A stretch of 64,000 nucleotides of DNA, taken from NCBI GenBank assembly GCA_019359375.1, contig JAHHHL010000008.1:62001-126000 (forward strand), in the 5' to 3' direction. This DNA comes from Lyngbya sp. HA4199-MV5. GTDB taxonomy: Bacteria > Cyanobacteriota > Cyanobacteriia > Leptolyngbyales > Leptolyngbyaceae. This document shows, in pieces, positions 36,193 through 45,941 of this stretch (position 1 is its first letter; every line of letters starts with the position of its first letter). A model generated the notes under the pieces. It did not search any database and was not told the DNA's origin. It saw only the letters and a program-made list of their open reading frames with translations. The position numbers and the translations under genes are program-made.

Positions 36193-36209
36193 AGAACGAT
36201 AATCATTCT
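36193..36209 (-). promoter_or_regulatory. Fur-box-like operator of the porin gene
   Basis: AGAACGATAATCATTCT is an inverted repeat (AGAACGA against AGAATGA) and agrees closely with the classical Fur box core GATAATCATT. It lies 120-136 bases ahead of the iron-uptake porin start, a fitting target for Fur. Confidence 0.65.
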
Positions 36210-36559
36210 ACTTTCTGCTGAAAACGACTCCGAAAATAGACTAGAGCTTATGTTTCTGACTGGCTATCCCCCTCCCCCGCTTGGAGTGCAGGTTGTTGTC
36301 GTCAGAAAACGCAGCTTCGTTTACGTCCTAGCCCAGAAGTAGCACCACACGAGGCTAATTAGAAGTTTTAGCAATATGCTTTTTTAGCGTTCAAGCGATC
36401 GCCTTGTCAAGCTCTTCTTGATATTAGTTTTCAATAAGCTGTGCTGGTGTTCTCTGACAATAGCATTGCAAGGCGTGTCTTTCTTCCAGCTCAAACCCGG
36501 CTAAAATGGCAAAGGTTGGTCGCGTAGTCTGCGATCGTGAGGCTCATTAGGGCTAACGC

Positions 36560-36627
36560 AAACCTCGGAGGTTTTCACCAGGCATTAAGCATTACAACCC
36601 ATGTTATGGCTTAAACCTCCGAGGTTT
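36560..36627. repeat. Pair of AAACCTC-N-GAGGTTT palindromes
   Basis: AAACCTCGGAGGTTT at 36560-36574 and AAACCTCCGAGGTTT at 36613-36627 are near-identical 15-bp palindromes with 53 bases between starts. They could be paired operator sites or a dispersed palindromic repeat. Confidence 0.6.
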
Positions 36628-36841
36628 TAGTCAACACGCGAGTCCTGCCGCATACGCGAGGGTGCTACTGAGCATAGCTCTCAACTAATGACCTTCAGAG
36701 TTTAACTCAGTGCGGTGTTTGCAGGCTTGCATACTAAACTAGGGGGGCAGATTATCGAAACACGCGCTGACACTTGAGATAAAGGCGCACTACGTTGCAA
36801 CATGCCAGGGTGCCTACAATGAAACTGGTCAACACCACAGG

Positions 36842-37714
36842 ATGCCTACGTCATTGAGCGCCAAACAACTTCTCCACCTGCGATCGGACTCAGTGCCCGG
36901 TCAACCGTCCCATACGGCAGCGTATCTAGAGCAAAGCACTGGAGAGCAAGGCACTGGAGAGCAGGGCACTGGAACGCCGTTACTTATGCTGCATGGCTTT
37001 TTGGGGGATGCCACTAATTGGGAACCCTTGATGGGACAGCTAGATTCGCACATTCGCTGCATTGGTCTTGACCTGCTGGGCTTTGGTGATTCTGCCAAAC
37101 CACCGATCCGCTACGACATTGCTCAAGAAGTGGCATTCGTGCATCAGGTACTCGCCGCGCTCAATATTGAGTCGTGCTACCTTTTGGGGCATTCCTTCGG
37201 CGGTTGGGTAGGGGCTGCCTATGCGCTGGCGTATCCCGATGCCGTGAAAGGGCTGTTGCTGGCGGCTCCGGCAGGCATTCGAGACGATAGCTTCTGTGGG
37301 CGCTACGATCACTTGCGTCCCCTACTGTGGCGCACGCCTGCGATCGATTGGGCACTTACACTAGCAAAACCGATCGCCTCCCTGATCGGTCAACGTCCCG
37401 CCGTGGATCAAATTGCCTGGTTTCGACAAGAACTGATGGCACAACCCGCTGCCTGTTCCTTTTTGCTCGATCGCCTGCGTCCCGAAGATGCGATCGATAC
37501 CGTTGAAAAAGACATCCATCGCCTGAAGGTGCCGACGCTTGTCATGACGGGCGATCGGGACGAAACCATTCCCCTCTGGCACTCCGAAACCTACGCCAAC
37601 GAAATCCCTCACGCCAAACTGGCAATTATCCCGGATGCCGATCATGCGCTGCCGCAAAAATATGCCGCTGAATTGGCGGCTTTAATCGTGCCGTTTTTAA
37701 GGGCTAACGCTTGA
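36842..37714 (+). CDS. Alpha/beta hydrolase
   Basis: 290-residue alpha/beta-hydrolase fold enzyme with the oxyanion motif LLMLHGFLG near residue 50, nucleophile elbow GHSFGG near 119-124 (Ser), an Asp in MTGDRDETIP near 238 and the terminal His in DADHALP near 271. Residues about 32-44 read GEQGTGEQGTG and come from a short in-frame tandem repeat in the DNA; homologous proteins would be expected to lack this loop. Substrate is not predictable. Signal peptide absent. Confidence 0.85.
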   Translation: MPTSLSAKQLLHLRSDSVPGQPSHTAAYLEQSTGEQGTGEQGTGTPLLMLHGFLGDATNWEPLMGQLDSHIRCIGLDLLGFGDSAKPPIRYDIAQEVAFVHQVLAALNIESCYLLGHSFGGWVGAAYALAYPDAVKGLLLAAPAGIRDDSFCGRYDHLRPLLWRTPAIDWALTLAKPIASLIGQRPAVDQIAWFRQELMAQPAACSFLLDRLRPEDAIDTVEKDIHRLKVPTLVMTGDRDETIPLWHSETYANEIPHAKLAIIPDADHALPQKYAAELAALIVPFLRANA

Positions 37715-37777
37715 CATTGATACTTTCATGAGGGGGCAAAGCCTACAGCACATTTAAATAACACGCCAACCAAACTA

Positions 37778-38419
37778 TCAAACCTCCCACTGGACGATCG
37801 CGGTCAAAACTTGTAAGAGTTGAGTTGCTCGATCGTCTTCTAAAAAGCTTAGTAGCGGCATTATTTGGTAGGTATTAGGTTCCCCTCGGCTAATGTAAAA
37901 GAATTGATAAGTCGAGCCATTTGTGACTAATCCCCAAACAGTTTCTTGCTGTTCTAAGCTAGAAAACGCATACGTCAATAATTGTGCAATGCCCGCAGAC
38001 TCAGACGCATCGCTATTCTTACTTTCAACAACTAAAATCCATAAGTTCGTCCGGTTTGCCGTTTGCTGCTCTTGGCTGACAGCGAGAATATCTAAGCGTC
38101 CAGTGATAAACGTATCTTCATCTTCAATGTAAAGACGTGCAATTTCCTCCTCAATGACTAAGCGAATGGGAGGTCGATTAAAGCCAGCTAAGCGCAATAA
38201 TGGCGCAACCGCTAAAAAGCGAATTTGACCTTCTGAAATTTTACCTTCAGCCCAATAGGTTCTAAACTCGTGCTGAATTTGTCGCAGCTCTTGCCGTACT
38301 GTCTCTGCAAGCGGTTGCAGGGTTAACAACGGTGTGAATGCCCCATTGTAAAGCGGCTGAAATTTGAGCAAGCGGTGAACATCGCCTCTGGATAAGTTAC
38401 GTGCATTGAGTGTCACCAT
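37778..38419 (-). CDS. PD-(D/E)XK-like protein (HsdR_N-like)
   Basis: 213-residue protein of a cyanobacterial family usually annotated as restriction endonuclease subunit R-like. The core ITGRLDILAV followed by LWILVVESKN gives the Asp and Glu-x-Lys-like residues of the PD-(D/E)XK fold near residues 107 and 129-131. No methylase or specificity subunit is adjacent, so it is not a complete restriction system. It may be a solitary nuclease or a decayed one. The small gene upstream on the same strand could be co-transcribed. Confidence 0.75.
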   Translation of the reverse strand: MVTLNARNLSRGDVHRLLKFQPLYNGAFTPLLTLQPLAETVRQELRQIQHEFRTYWAEGKISEGQIRFLAVAPLLRLAGFNRPPIRLVIEEEIARLYIEDEDTFITGRLDILAVSQEQQTANRTNLWILVVESKNSDASESAGIAQLLTYAFSSLEQQETVWGLVTNGSTYQFFYISRGEPNTYQIMPLLSFLEDDRATQLLQVLTAIVQWEV

Positions 38420-38482
38420 AGCTAAAAATCGCGCTGGTTTCTTTCATCATAGACAACAAAAGGCAGAGGGCAGAAGGCAAGA

Positions 38483-38866
38483 TCAGTCACTGACGAATCG
38501 TAAGCCTTGATCAGCGGCGATCGCGTCCTCGCACACGGCAATTAACTCGTCAAATTTAAGCATCCATCGGTCATTTTGCTTCAAGCGTGCCAGAATTTGC
38601 TCTCTTACAGCGGAATCTGTAGCGCGAACATTCTTTTCCTTGATGATCTGTTCAAAATAAGCCTCTCGAAGCTGGTGGATTTCACTCAACCAGGTTGGCG
38701 CATCCACGTAGGGATTTTCATAAAACCGCTCGTAAATGATCTTAAACTGAGATGCTTTGATGCCGAAGGTTTGGATCATTTCAAAGAGAGCCATATCTTC
38801 GTCTGCGATCGCACTTTGCTTTGTAGGTCCAATAATATCGAGCGCCATACGTGAACTCAGAGTCAT
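38483..38866 (-). CDS. Hypothetical protein
   Basis: 127 residues, no recognised family. It is mainly helical and charged, with no signal peptide, membrane segment or known motif. ATG 38866 starts the frame and an alternative ATG lies at 38848. It precedes the nuclease-like gene on the same strand by 64 bases, so the two may be expressed together. Confidence 0.55.
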   Translation of the reverse strand: MTLSSRMALDIIGPTKQSAIADEDMALFEMIQTFGIKASQFKIIYERFYENPYVDAPTWLSEIHQLREAYFEQIIKEKNVRATDSAVREQILARLKQNDRWMLKFDELIAVCEDAIAADQGLRFVSD

Positions 38867-39255
38867 TTCATTTTAAGCATCAAGTCTTGTGGCAACAGAT
38901 TTGATAGCGGATGAAGCGGATAAGCGATCGACAAACGTTTGGAAAATCATCCGTTTCATCCGTTCTCATCCGCTGCTCATCTATCTATTCAACAGAGTGA
39001 AATAGCCCTGTACGAAAAATGCTGTTTTCTAATTTTAATTTTTCGTCAAAGTGCAAGCAAAAGGGTGCAGAGGCATTGAAGTGTTGATATCGAAAAAGCC
39101 AGACAGCAATAAAGCTATCCGGCTTTTTCATTTTAGAGATGTAAATAATCTCCTCAAACTGGAGGAAGCCATTAGCGGCTGATTTTTAGCGATGAGATGG
39201 ATTCCTGATCGAACAACCAACCACTAAAAACCAACCACTAACCACTAAAAACTCT
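38867..39255. other. Intergenic region with fba terminator
   Basis: About 390 bases without a gene. It holds the terminator at 39092-39129 and, near 39221-39255, a short CCACTAA-type repeat array. Direct repeats of GCGGATGA- and CCGTT-like words near 38910-38975 are not clearly meaningful. Confidence 0.5.
39092..39129 (-). terminator. Rho-independent terminator after fba
   Basis: GAAAAAGCC and GGCTTTTTC arms pair in a hairpin with a run of T on either strand, so it can act in both directions. It is 127 bases past the fba stop on the minus strand. Confidence 0.7.
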
Positions 39256-40335
39256 CTACACGCCTACAGCCTTCTTAGTCACAGCGGCAAGGTCGCCTTT
39301 GGCATACTTCGCGGCGTACTCATCCAGACCAATTTGCTTGATCTTGCTGGCGTTGCCTGCGGTGCCAAACTGCTGATAGCGATCGGCACAGACTTTTTGC
39401 ATGTACTTGATCGAAGGCTTCAGGAAGTGACGGGGGTCAAATTCCTTGGGATCTTTCGCCAGAGCCTCGCGCACAGCAGCGGTAATTGCCAAACGGTTGT
39501 CGGTGTCAATGTTGACCTTACGCACACCGCTCTTGATGCCCTTTTGAATTTCTTCAACAGGTACACCGTAGGTTTCAGGAATCGCACCACCGTACTGGTT
39601 GATGATGGCGATCAGATCTTCGGGAACCGAAGAAGAGCCGTGCATGACCAGGTGGGTGTTGGGCAGGCGACGGTGAATTTCTTCAATGCGGCTGATAGCA
39701 AGAATTTCGCCTGTGGGTTTGCGGGTGAACTTGTAAGCGCCGTGGCTGGTGCCGATCGCCACTGCCAGCGCATCCACCTGGGTTTGCTCCACAAAATCAA
39801 CCGCCTCATCGGGATCGGTCAGCAGTTGATCGTGAGACAGCGCACCTTCAAAGCCGTGCCCATCTTCTGCTTCACCTTTGCCCGTTTCCAGGGAACCCAG
39901 GCAACCCAATTCACCTTCAACGCTGACCCCGATCGCATGGGCGACTTTTACCACTTCTCTGGTGGTCTCAACGTTATACTCAAAGCTGGCAGGAGTCTTG
40001 GCATCTGCCTGGAGGGAGCCATCCATCATGACGCTGCTGAAGCCGTTCTTCATAGCAGAGTAGCAGGTGGAAGGCGCATTGCCGTGATCCTGGTGCATCA
40101 CGATGGGAATATGAGGGTAGGTCTCGATCGCAGCCAGAATCAGGTGTCGGAGGAAGTTTTCGCCAGCGTAGTTGCGGGCACCACGGGACGCTTGCAAAAT
40201 TACAGGGCTATCGGTTTCTTCAGCAGCATGCAGGATTGCCCGGATCTGCTCCAAGTTATTGACATTATAGGCAGGGATGCCGTAGCCATTCTCTGCCGCG
40301 TGATCGAGCAGCAGCCTCAGTGGTACGAGCGCCAT
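39256..40335 (-). CDS. fba: Class II fructose-bisphosphate aldolase
   Basis: Zinc-dependent aldolase of the Calvin cycle and glycolysis, cleaving fructose 1,6-bisphosphate; in cyanobacteria this type also acts on sedoheptulose bisphosphate. The 359 residues include [10 protein letters not shown], the zinc site [10 protein letters not shown] near 79-88, EGELGCLGS near 140-148, [10 protein letters not shown] and [16 protein letters not shown] stands 6-12 bases ahead of the ATG, a strong ribosome binding site as expected for a highly expressed gene. A plus-strand open frame of 349 codons across it is only a shadow. Confidence 0.96.
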   Translation of the reverse strand: MALVPLRLLLDHAAENGYGIPAYNVNNLEQIRAILHAAEETDSPVILQASRGARNYAGENFLRHLILAAIETYPHIPIVMHQDHGNAPSTCYSAMKNGFSSVMMDGSLQADAKTPASFEYNVETTREVVKVAHAIGVSVEGELGCLGSLETGKGEAEDGHGFEGALSHDQLLTDPDEAVDFVEQTQVDALAVAIGTSHGAYKFTRKPTGEILAISRIEEIHRRLPNTHLVMHGSSSVPEDLIAIINQYGGAIPETYGVPVEEIQKGIKSGVRKVNIDTDNRLAITAAVREALAKDPKEFDPRHFLKPSIKYMQKVCADRYQQFGTAGNASKIKQIGLDEYAAKYAKGDLAAVTKKAVGV

Positions 40336-40584
40336 AGACAGTCCTCCTGGGTATTGGTGATTAGCTTTTGTCGTTCAGCTTAATTCTTACGATAATCTTA
40401 AGATACTTTTTGAGCTACTTTGATCAAGATCTCATAGTTTATGCTCCCTAATAAGTAAAAATTACTATTTAATTTACTTATGTTTTTAGACTTTGCTGCT
40501 TGATTAAAACGAATCACTGTCGCCAGTTTTCTCTGTATTTTACCTGCTACACGTCACGCTACTAAGCTCTGAATCAACCGAACG

Positions 40585-42651
40585 ATGGATCAAATCAGCT
40601 CTGAGACTCTTACTGCATCACCCCCGATCGCCGATCGCCAGCCGCATACCCTCTCCCTGCATGGAGACGATCGCGTCGATCCGTATTTCTGGCTGCGCTA
40701 CCGCGATGACCCGAAGACGATCGCCTATCTGGATGCGGAGAATGACTATACCGAAGCCATGATGGCGCATACCGAAGGGCTGCAAACTACCCTGTATGAC
40801 GAAATGCTGGCTCGCATCCAAGAAACCGATTTGTCCGTGCCGTATCGTAAAGGCGATTATTACTACTATTCACGCACAGAGACCGGAAAGGCTTATCCCA
40901 TCTATTGCCGCAAAGCAGGCAGCTTAGACGCACCAGAAGAATTGCTCCTGGATCAAAATGCGCTGGCAGAAGGATACGATTTCTTTGATGTGGGGCTGCT
41001 GGCGGTGAGCCCCAATCACCAGATTCTGGCGTACTCAGTCGATACCAGCGGCTCCGAACGCTACACGCTGCTGTTTCTGAACCTCGTGACAGGACAGATC
41101 TATCCTGAGCAAATTCTCGAAACGGGCTATGGCTTTGCCTGGGGAAATGACAACCAAACCGTATTTTATACGCTGGTAGATGAGGCGAATCGTCCCTTCA
41201 AGCTTCTGCGGCATCAGTTGGGACATGCGGTGAGCGATGACGAACTGGTCTACCACGAAGCGGATGATTTTTACTACCTGGGCGTAGGCAAAACCCGCAG
41301 CGACGCTTACATTCTGCTGGAACTCCACAGCAAAATCACGTCCGAAGTTCACTATCTGGACGCAAATCAGCCAGAGGGAAAGTTCCAGGTCATTCAGCCC
41401 CGATCGCCCGGTGTGGAGTATCAGGTTGAGCATCACAGCGATTCGTTCTACATCGTCACGAACGATGAGGCGCTGAACTTTAAGCTGATGCAGACCCCCG
41501 TAACGGCTCCCTCAAAGGCAAACTGGCGATCGGTGATTCCCCATCGTCCCGATGTGTTGCTGGAGAGTGTGAGTGCCTTTGCAAAGCATCTGGTGATTTA
41601 CGAGCGCGAAGCAGGGCTACCTACCATTCGCGTGCGGCAGCTTGCCAGCGGGAAAGAACATTACATCCAGTTCCCCGACCCTACCTATGGGGTGGATGAA
41701 GGCAGCAACCCAGAGTTTGATACAGACACCTTACGCTTCCATTACAGCTCTCTCGTCACGCCCCGATCGGTCTTCGACTACAACCTGGAAACCCAGGAAC
41801 GGGAGCTGAAAAAAGAAACGCCTGTACTTGGTGGGTACGATCGCACCCAGTATGCCAGCGAGCGTCTGATGGCAACGGCGACGGATGGCACCCAGATCCC
41901 GACCTCGATCGTGTACAAAAAGGGCTTGGCAAAAGACGGCAAAAATCCCCTCCTGCTTACAGGGTACGGTTCCTATGGCTTTAGCTACCCAGCCACCTTT
42001 GCGTCTACACGCCTGACGCTGCTGGAACGGGGAGTGGTGGTGGCGATCGCTCACATTCGTGGCGGGTCAGAAATGGGTCGCCAATGGTACGAAGACGGCA
42101 AATTTCTGAAAAAGAAAAATACCTTTACCGACTTTATTGCCTGTGGCGAGCATCTCATCGCCCAGGGCTGGACAGCGGCAGACCAGTTGGCAATCATGGG
42201 CGGCAGTGCAGGCGGACTGCTCATGGGTGCCGTCATCAACGCGCGTCCTGACCTCTGCAAAGCCGTGGTTGCCCATGTGCCTTTCGTCGATGTCGTGACA
42301 ACGATTCTGGATGACCACCTGCCGCTTTCTGTCATGGAGCGGGAAGAATGGGGCGATCCCAACGACAAGACCTTCTACGATTACATGAAGTCATATTCGC
42401 CCTACGATAACGTAGAAGCAAAAGCCTACCCCAATCTCTTGATCACGGCAGGCTTAAACGATTCACGCGTGGCGTATTGGGAACCTGCCAAGTGGACAGC
42501 AAAGCTGCGATCGCTCAAAACCGACGACAACCGCTTGCTGCTCAAAACCAATATGGGTGCCGGACATGGCGGCGCATCCGGACGCTACGATAGCCTCAAA
42601 GAAACGGCGTTTGAATATGCCTTTTTGTTTGACCAGTGGGGTTTGGGGTGA
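40585..42651 (+). CDS. ptrB: Oligopeptidase B (S9 family serine peptidase)
   Basis: 688-residue cytosolic peptidase that cleaves short peptides after basic residues. The N-terminal two-thirds form a beta-propeller (first blade HGDDRVDPYFWLRYRDDP). The C-terminal alpha/beta hydrolase domain carries the triad Ser541 in GGSAGG, Asp626 in LNDSRV and His661 in GAGHGG. Length is normal. It is convergent with hfq, the two stops being only 3 bases apart. Confidence 0.93.
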   Translation: MDQISSETLTASPPIADRQPHTLSLHGDDRVDPYFWLRYRDDPKTIAYLDAENDYTEAMMAHTEGLQTTLYDEMLARIQETDLSVPYRKGDYYYYSRTETGKAYPIYCRKAGSLDAPEELLLDQNALAEGYDFFDVGLLAVSPNHQILAYSVDTSGSERYTLLFLNLVTGQIYPEQILETGYGFAWGNDNQTVFYTLVDEANRPFKLLRHQLGHAVSDDELVYHEADDFYYLGVGKTRSDAYILLELHSKITSEVHYLDANQPEGKFQVIQPRSPGVEYQVEHHSDSFYIVTNDEALNFKLMQTPVTAPSKANWRSVIPHRPDVLLESVSAFAKHLVIYEREAGLPTIRVRQLASGKEHYIQFPDPTYGVDEGSNPEFDTDTLRFHYSSLVTPRSVFDYNLETQERELKKETPVLGGYDRTQYASERLMATATDGTQIPTSIVYKKGLAKDGKNPLLLTGYGSYGFSYPATFASTRLTLLERGVVVAIAHIRGGSEMGRQWYEDGKFLKKKNTFTDFIACGEHLIAQGWTAADQLAIMGGSAGGLLMGAVINARPDLCKAVVAHVPFVDVVTTILDDHLPLSVMEREEWGDPNDKTFYDYMKSYSPYDNVEAKAYPNLLITAGLNDSRVAYWEPAKWTAKLRSLKTDDNRLLLKTNMGAGHGGASGRYDSLKETAFEYAFLFDQWGLG

Positions 42652-42654
42652 TGG

Positions 42655-42870
42655 TTAAATTCTGGGCTTCAAATAGACGATCGCCTGCCGCCAGACGATC
42701 GTATTCTGGTCGTATTGGTCAACCAGCGCCAGACAATCACTATCCTGCCAGCGAATTTTGCCCGCCAACAGATCCCCTGTCACCAGCTTTAACTCAACTT
42801 CGGTCGTTTCCCGAATCAAATTTTGAATTTGACGCACGCTCGGTGATCCAGTTTCCAATTCTGTCGCCAT
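42655..42870 (-). CDS. hfq: Cyanobacterial Hfq-related RNA-binding protein
   Basis: 71-residue Sm-fold protein of the divergent cyanobacterial Hfq type. PSVRQIQNLIRE, EVELKLVTGDLLAGKIRWQD and the end IVWRQAIVYLKPRI match the Sm1 and Sm2 regions of Synechocystis-type Hfq. In that lineage Hfq lacks the classical sRNA-binding surface and instead works with type IV pili. dapF lies divergently upstream, the usual cyanobacterial neighbour. Confidence 0.9.
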   Translation of the reverse strand: MATELETGSPSVRQIQNLIRETTEVELKLVTGDLLAGKIRWQDSDCLALVDQYDQNTIVWRQAIVYLKPRI

Positions 42871-42892
42871 GACGTTTGTTGCTCCTAAAGGC

Positions 42893-43060
42893 AGAAGGCA
42901 GAAGGCGATAGAGTTGTTGGTTTTTAGTTTTTAGTTTTTAGAATGAGTCAGGAACGGCTCAGGCACTACCAGCCAGCAACTTCTCTTAAATGCCCTTCCC
43001 TAGATGACTGAAAGGCTTTACAACTGGCTTTAACTCAAAACTCAAAACTCAAAACTCACC
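42893..43060. repeat. Short tandem repeats between hfq and dapF
   Basis: Includes AGGCAGA, TTTTTAG and three to four CTCAAAA units. This is the only content of the 270-base gap apart from the divergent promoters it must carry. Confidence 0.8.
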
Positions 43061-43138
43061 CTTCATCCCCCATCATTTTTCTTCCCCCTCTATCATTCCT
43101 CACCTGTGTCCTTTTCACACCATCTATTAAGAGAATCT

Positions 43139-43975
43139 ATGGCGATCGCATTCACGAAATACCACGGTCTAGGCAATGATTTCATTCTGATTGACAACCG
43201 TGCCGCAACCGAACCACGCCTGACTCCTGAAGACGCGGTGCAATGGTGCGATCGACACTTTGGCATTGGTGCCGATGGCGTGATTTTTGCCCTCCCAGGA
43301 CAAAACGGCACCGATTACACCATGCGTATCTTCAACAACGATGGGTCAGAACCCGAAATGTGCGGTAATGGCATTCGCTGTCTGGCTAAATTTATTGCCG
43401 AGTTGGAGGGCATCACAGAACCCCATGCTTACAAAATCCATACCTTGGGCGGACTGATTACCCCCAAACTGGAAGCCGATGGCTTAATCACCGTTGATAT
43501 GGGCGAACCGCGTCTGCTGGCGGCAGACATTCCCACCACGCTGACGGCTCCAACCGAAAAAGTCGTCAATCAATCGCTAGAAGTCGCCGGAACAACCTGG
43601 CAGGTGACCTGTGTGAATATGGGCAATCCCCATTGCATCACCTTTGTCGATGATGTTGCCGCGATTCCCCTGGAGACGATCGGATCTCAGTTTGAATGCC
43701 ATCCCGTGTTTCCCAAGAAGATCAATACCGAATTTATCCAGGTGGTGCGATCGGACTATCTCAAGATGCGGGTATGGGAGCGGGGCGCTGGGATTACCCT
43801 GGCATGTGGTACAGGTGCCTGTGCGTCGATGGTGGCAGGCGTGCTGAACGGGAAGTGTGGCAGACATGTGACGGTTGAACTCCCCGGTGGTTTGCTGCAA
43901 ATCGAATGGTCTGAAGCTGATAACCGCCTCTATATGACAGGTCCCGCAGAAAAGGCGTTTACTGGAACACGATAA
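43139..43975 (+). CDS. dapF: Diaminopimelate epimerase
   Basis: Converts LL- to meso-diaminopimelate for lysine and peptidoglycan synthesis. From ATG 43139 ([20 protein letters not shown]) the protein has 279 residues; an upstream GTG at 43106 in the same frame is less likely. The two catalytic cysteines are Cys75 in MCGNGIRC and Cys223 in ACGTGACAS. The tail [17 protein letters not shown] is typical. It is complete. Confidence 0.95.
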   Translation: MAIAFTKYHGLGNDFILIDNRAATEPRLTPEDAVQWCDRHFGIGADGVIFALPGQNGTDYTMRIFNNDGSEPEMCGNGIRCLAKFIAELEGITEPHAYKIHTLGGLITPKLEADGLITVDMGEPRLLAADIPTTLTAPTEKVVNQSLEVAGTTWQVTCVNMGNPHCITFVDDVAAIPLETIGSQFECHPVFPKKINTEFIQVVRSDYLKMRVWERGAGITLACGTGACASMVAGVLNGKCGRHVTVELPGGLLQIEWSEADNRLYMTGPAEKAFTGTR

Positions 43976-44088
43976 GGATCGTGGATTGAATCAGATCGAA
44001 CATCGAGTCTTCTGGAGGGGCGAACGGCCGTAAGCCCGTACAAGACAGTAGCGAAGTGATTTAATTCTCATTCCTAAAGCATCGTCGG

Positions 44089-44940
44089 TCACGTTTGCTG
44101 ACGACCAGACGTTTCAACTACAACACGAAAATCGTTTTCCCGGTTTGGGCAAAGTTTAGCTTGAGCGCTGCCACCATTGACGGCAATCTCAACCCAACCA
44201 TGACTCCCAACCAGAGCTAGTAAATCTCCGGGCGGACGATCGCCATATGTCTTTCTGCCCGGAACCGTCTCTCCATTAACCGACAGCGACCAGTCCGTAT
44301 GCCATACATGCGCTCCGGAAATGTTGGTGATGAGGTTGCCGAAGTGGTCGATCGCCTGAACACAACCCGTAATTTTGTAACGTGGCTGATCAGTCGCACT
44401 CACGTCTTCCATCAAGCACTGGGGAACATCCAGGCTGACGAGTGTTTCTGGTTGGATGGGTTGACCAACCTGCAACAACGGCACCCCACTTGCTAGATGA
44501 GCGCCAACCGGGGCAAAAATATCACGTCCATGAAACGTAGCGCTGGGTGTGGACGATCGCCAATACTGAGTCTTCGTCAACTCAACCGCTGCAATCACAG
44601 GATGAGTTGTAAAAATCCCGCTAAACAATCCATTATCGGGACCAACCAAAAAGCCGCTGGGTTGGGTAGCATTTTCGCCAATTGCAAGGGCGATCGCTCG
44701 TCGAGTGCCTCCTACACCAGGATCAACCACCGCTACATGAACGGTGCCTGCTGGAAAGTAGGGATAAGCCGTCATCAGAGCAAAGCGAGCCAAAGCGATG
44801 TTCTGTGGGGGAATCTGATGCGTTAAATCAATCACAGTCAATGAAGGGTTGACCTGGGCGATCGCGCCTTTCATCACGCCAACATAGCAATCGCTCAACC
44901 CAAAATCACTTAAAAGAGTTAGGACACGAGGCTGCTCCAT
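44089..44940 (-). CDS. SAM hydroxide adenosyltransferase (DUF62)
   Basis: 284 residues from ATG 44940; the frame extends 16 codons upstream into the preceding gene region without protein-like content. Motifs LLSDFGLSDCYVGVMKG, VAVVDPGVGG and VGPDNGLFS place it in the family of fluorinase/chlorinase relatives, which in ordinary bacteria use water to make adenosine and methionine from SAM. Nothing suggests a halogenase. The small gene ending 48 bases upstream is probably co-transcribed. Confidence 0.88.
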   Translation of the reverse strand: MEQPRVLTLLSDFGLSDCYVGVMKGAIAQVNPSLTVIDLTHQIPPQNIALARFALMTAYPYFPAGTVHVAVVDPGVGGTRRAIALAIGENATQPSGFLVGPDNGLFSGIFTTHPVIAAVELTKTQYWRSSTPSATFHGRDIFAPVGAHLASGVPLLQVGQPIQPETLVSLDVPQCLMEDVSATDQPRYKITGCVQAIDHFGNLITNISGAHVWHTDWSLSVNGETVPGRKTYGDRPPGDLLALVGSHGWVEIAVNGGSAQAKLCPNRENDFRVVVETSGRQQT

Positions 44941-44988
44941 TGGATGTATCGGGCTTCCAGTTAACGCACACCGCGATCGACATTGCAC

Positions 44989-45315
44989 TTAACCACGCGT
45001 CGAAGAATGTCTGGCAGGCAGCGCAGACCAATGCTGCTCCATCGATTCCAATTCGACGGTTGCTTCAATTGATTGATAAACGGCGTGCAGCGCCTCTTCT
45101 AAAGGTTGGTCAGGCGCAACGAAATAGCCATAGCGTACAGCACGACTGCGATCGCGATCGGCTGGATGATACCAGTGCAGCCACATTCCTTTATCAGTGC
45201 GCTCTCTAAAAACTCGGCTTAAAAAGATTTGCCAACCCATATAGACATGAATCGGCTGAGAGCTATTCGCGGCAAGCACGCGATCGGTTTGAAAAGCTAA
45301 AGAGGACGTTTGCAT
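44989..45315 (-). CDS. Hypothetical protein
   Basis: 108 residues, not recognised. The composition is globular with several aromatic residues (VYMGWQIF, MWLHWYHPADRDRSRAVRYGYF) and no signal peptide. ATG 45315 starts the frame. It ends 48 bases before the SAM hydroxide adenosyltransferase start on the same strand, so they may be an operon. Confidence 0.6.
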   Translation of the reverse strand: MQTSSLAFQTDRVLAANSSQPIHVYMGWQIFLSRVFRERTDKGMWLHWYHPADRDRSRAVRYGYFVAPDQPLEEALHAVYQSIEATVELESMEQHWSALPARHSSTRG

Positions 45316-45407
45316 CTTTCGTAATTACCGTCATGACATGGAACACGTTGTGATTCAACCTTTTGTCATCGATCGATGCACCTTCTCAAGCGTGACTAAC
45401 GCAAGCT

Positions 45408-45584
45408 ATGTTCTTAGAATGCAATGAACAAAGCTGTTTTGCCTCTATCAGTAGTTCGATTTCACACCGCTACACATCTTTTCCGGATGAACTGCAAGAC
45501 TTTTTAGCGGCTCAGCGCTTTTCGATGCAGCGTCTTTCCAGCCACTTACGCAAGCAATGGCATCGCTTTTACAAAACGCAATAA
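45408..45584 (+). CDS. Small hypothetical protein, 58 residues
   Basis: An ATG-to-TAA frame of 58 codons starting MFLECNEQSC and ending KQWHRFYKTQ. Composition looks like real protein, with SFPDELQDFLAAQRFSMQRL suggesting a helical stretch and a basic C-terminus. No family recognised and no clear ribosome binding site seen. It is in tandem with the next small gene. Confidence 0.45.
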   Translation: MFLECNEQSCFASISSSISHRYTSFPDELQDFLAAQRFSMQRLSSHLRKQWHRFYKTQ

Positions 45585-45718
45585 ACGGTAATCTGTGCGA
45601 CTCGATCGCCGTTGAGCACCAATCATTAAATTCCGTATCATAAACTACCGTTGAATGCAGGAGGTGTTAGCATTAATTTGACATCGGTACCACACTTGAA
45701 TTTGAACGAACGTTTACT

Positions 45719-45880
45719 ATGAACAAAAACCGTCAAGGAACTTTGACACAAGCGCAAGCAACTCAAACCCATCGCGCTAATATGCAAAAAAACTTGCAGC
45801 GTCGGTTAGAAGCTGCACGAGCAAACGGGGATGAAGCACTCATTCGTCTTTTGGAAGCAGAAGCAAGCTACATTGGCTGA
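45719..45880 (+). CDS. Small hypothetical protein, 53 residues
   Basis: 53-codon frame starting MNKNRQGTLT and ending LEAEASYIG. It is highly charged and should be mostly one or two helices (NLQRRLEAARANGDEALIRL). A perfect terminator 62 bases downstream supports a real transcript. No known function. Confidence 0.6.
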   Translation: MNKNRQGTLTQAQATQTHRANMQKNLQRRLEAARANGDEALIRLLEAEASYIG

Positions 45881-45941
45881 CGTGCGAGTACAGGCACCTC
45901 TGTACTATTTGGACGTGACACAATGTTTAGACATGAAAAGC

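Larger units (their letters stand above)
36074..36841. other. 768-bp divergent intergenic region
   Basis: No gene is supported. It contains the Fur-box-like site at 36193-36209 and two AAACCTC/GAGGTTT palindromes at 36560-36574 and 36613-36627. The rest shows no structure I can name. Confidence 0.5.

Noticed and set aside
39334-40383. 349-codon plus-strand frame across fba
   Set aside because: Antisense shadow of the well-supported class II aldolase gene.
44089-44940. A fluorinase or chlorinase
   Set aside because: The family match is to the common SAM hydroxide adenosyltransferases; nothing indicates halide use.
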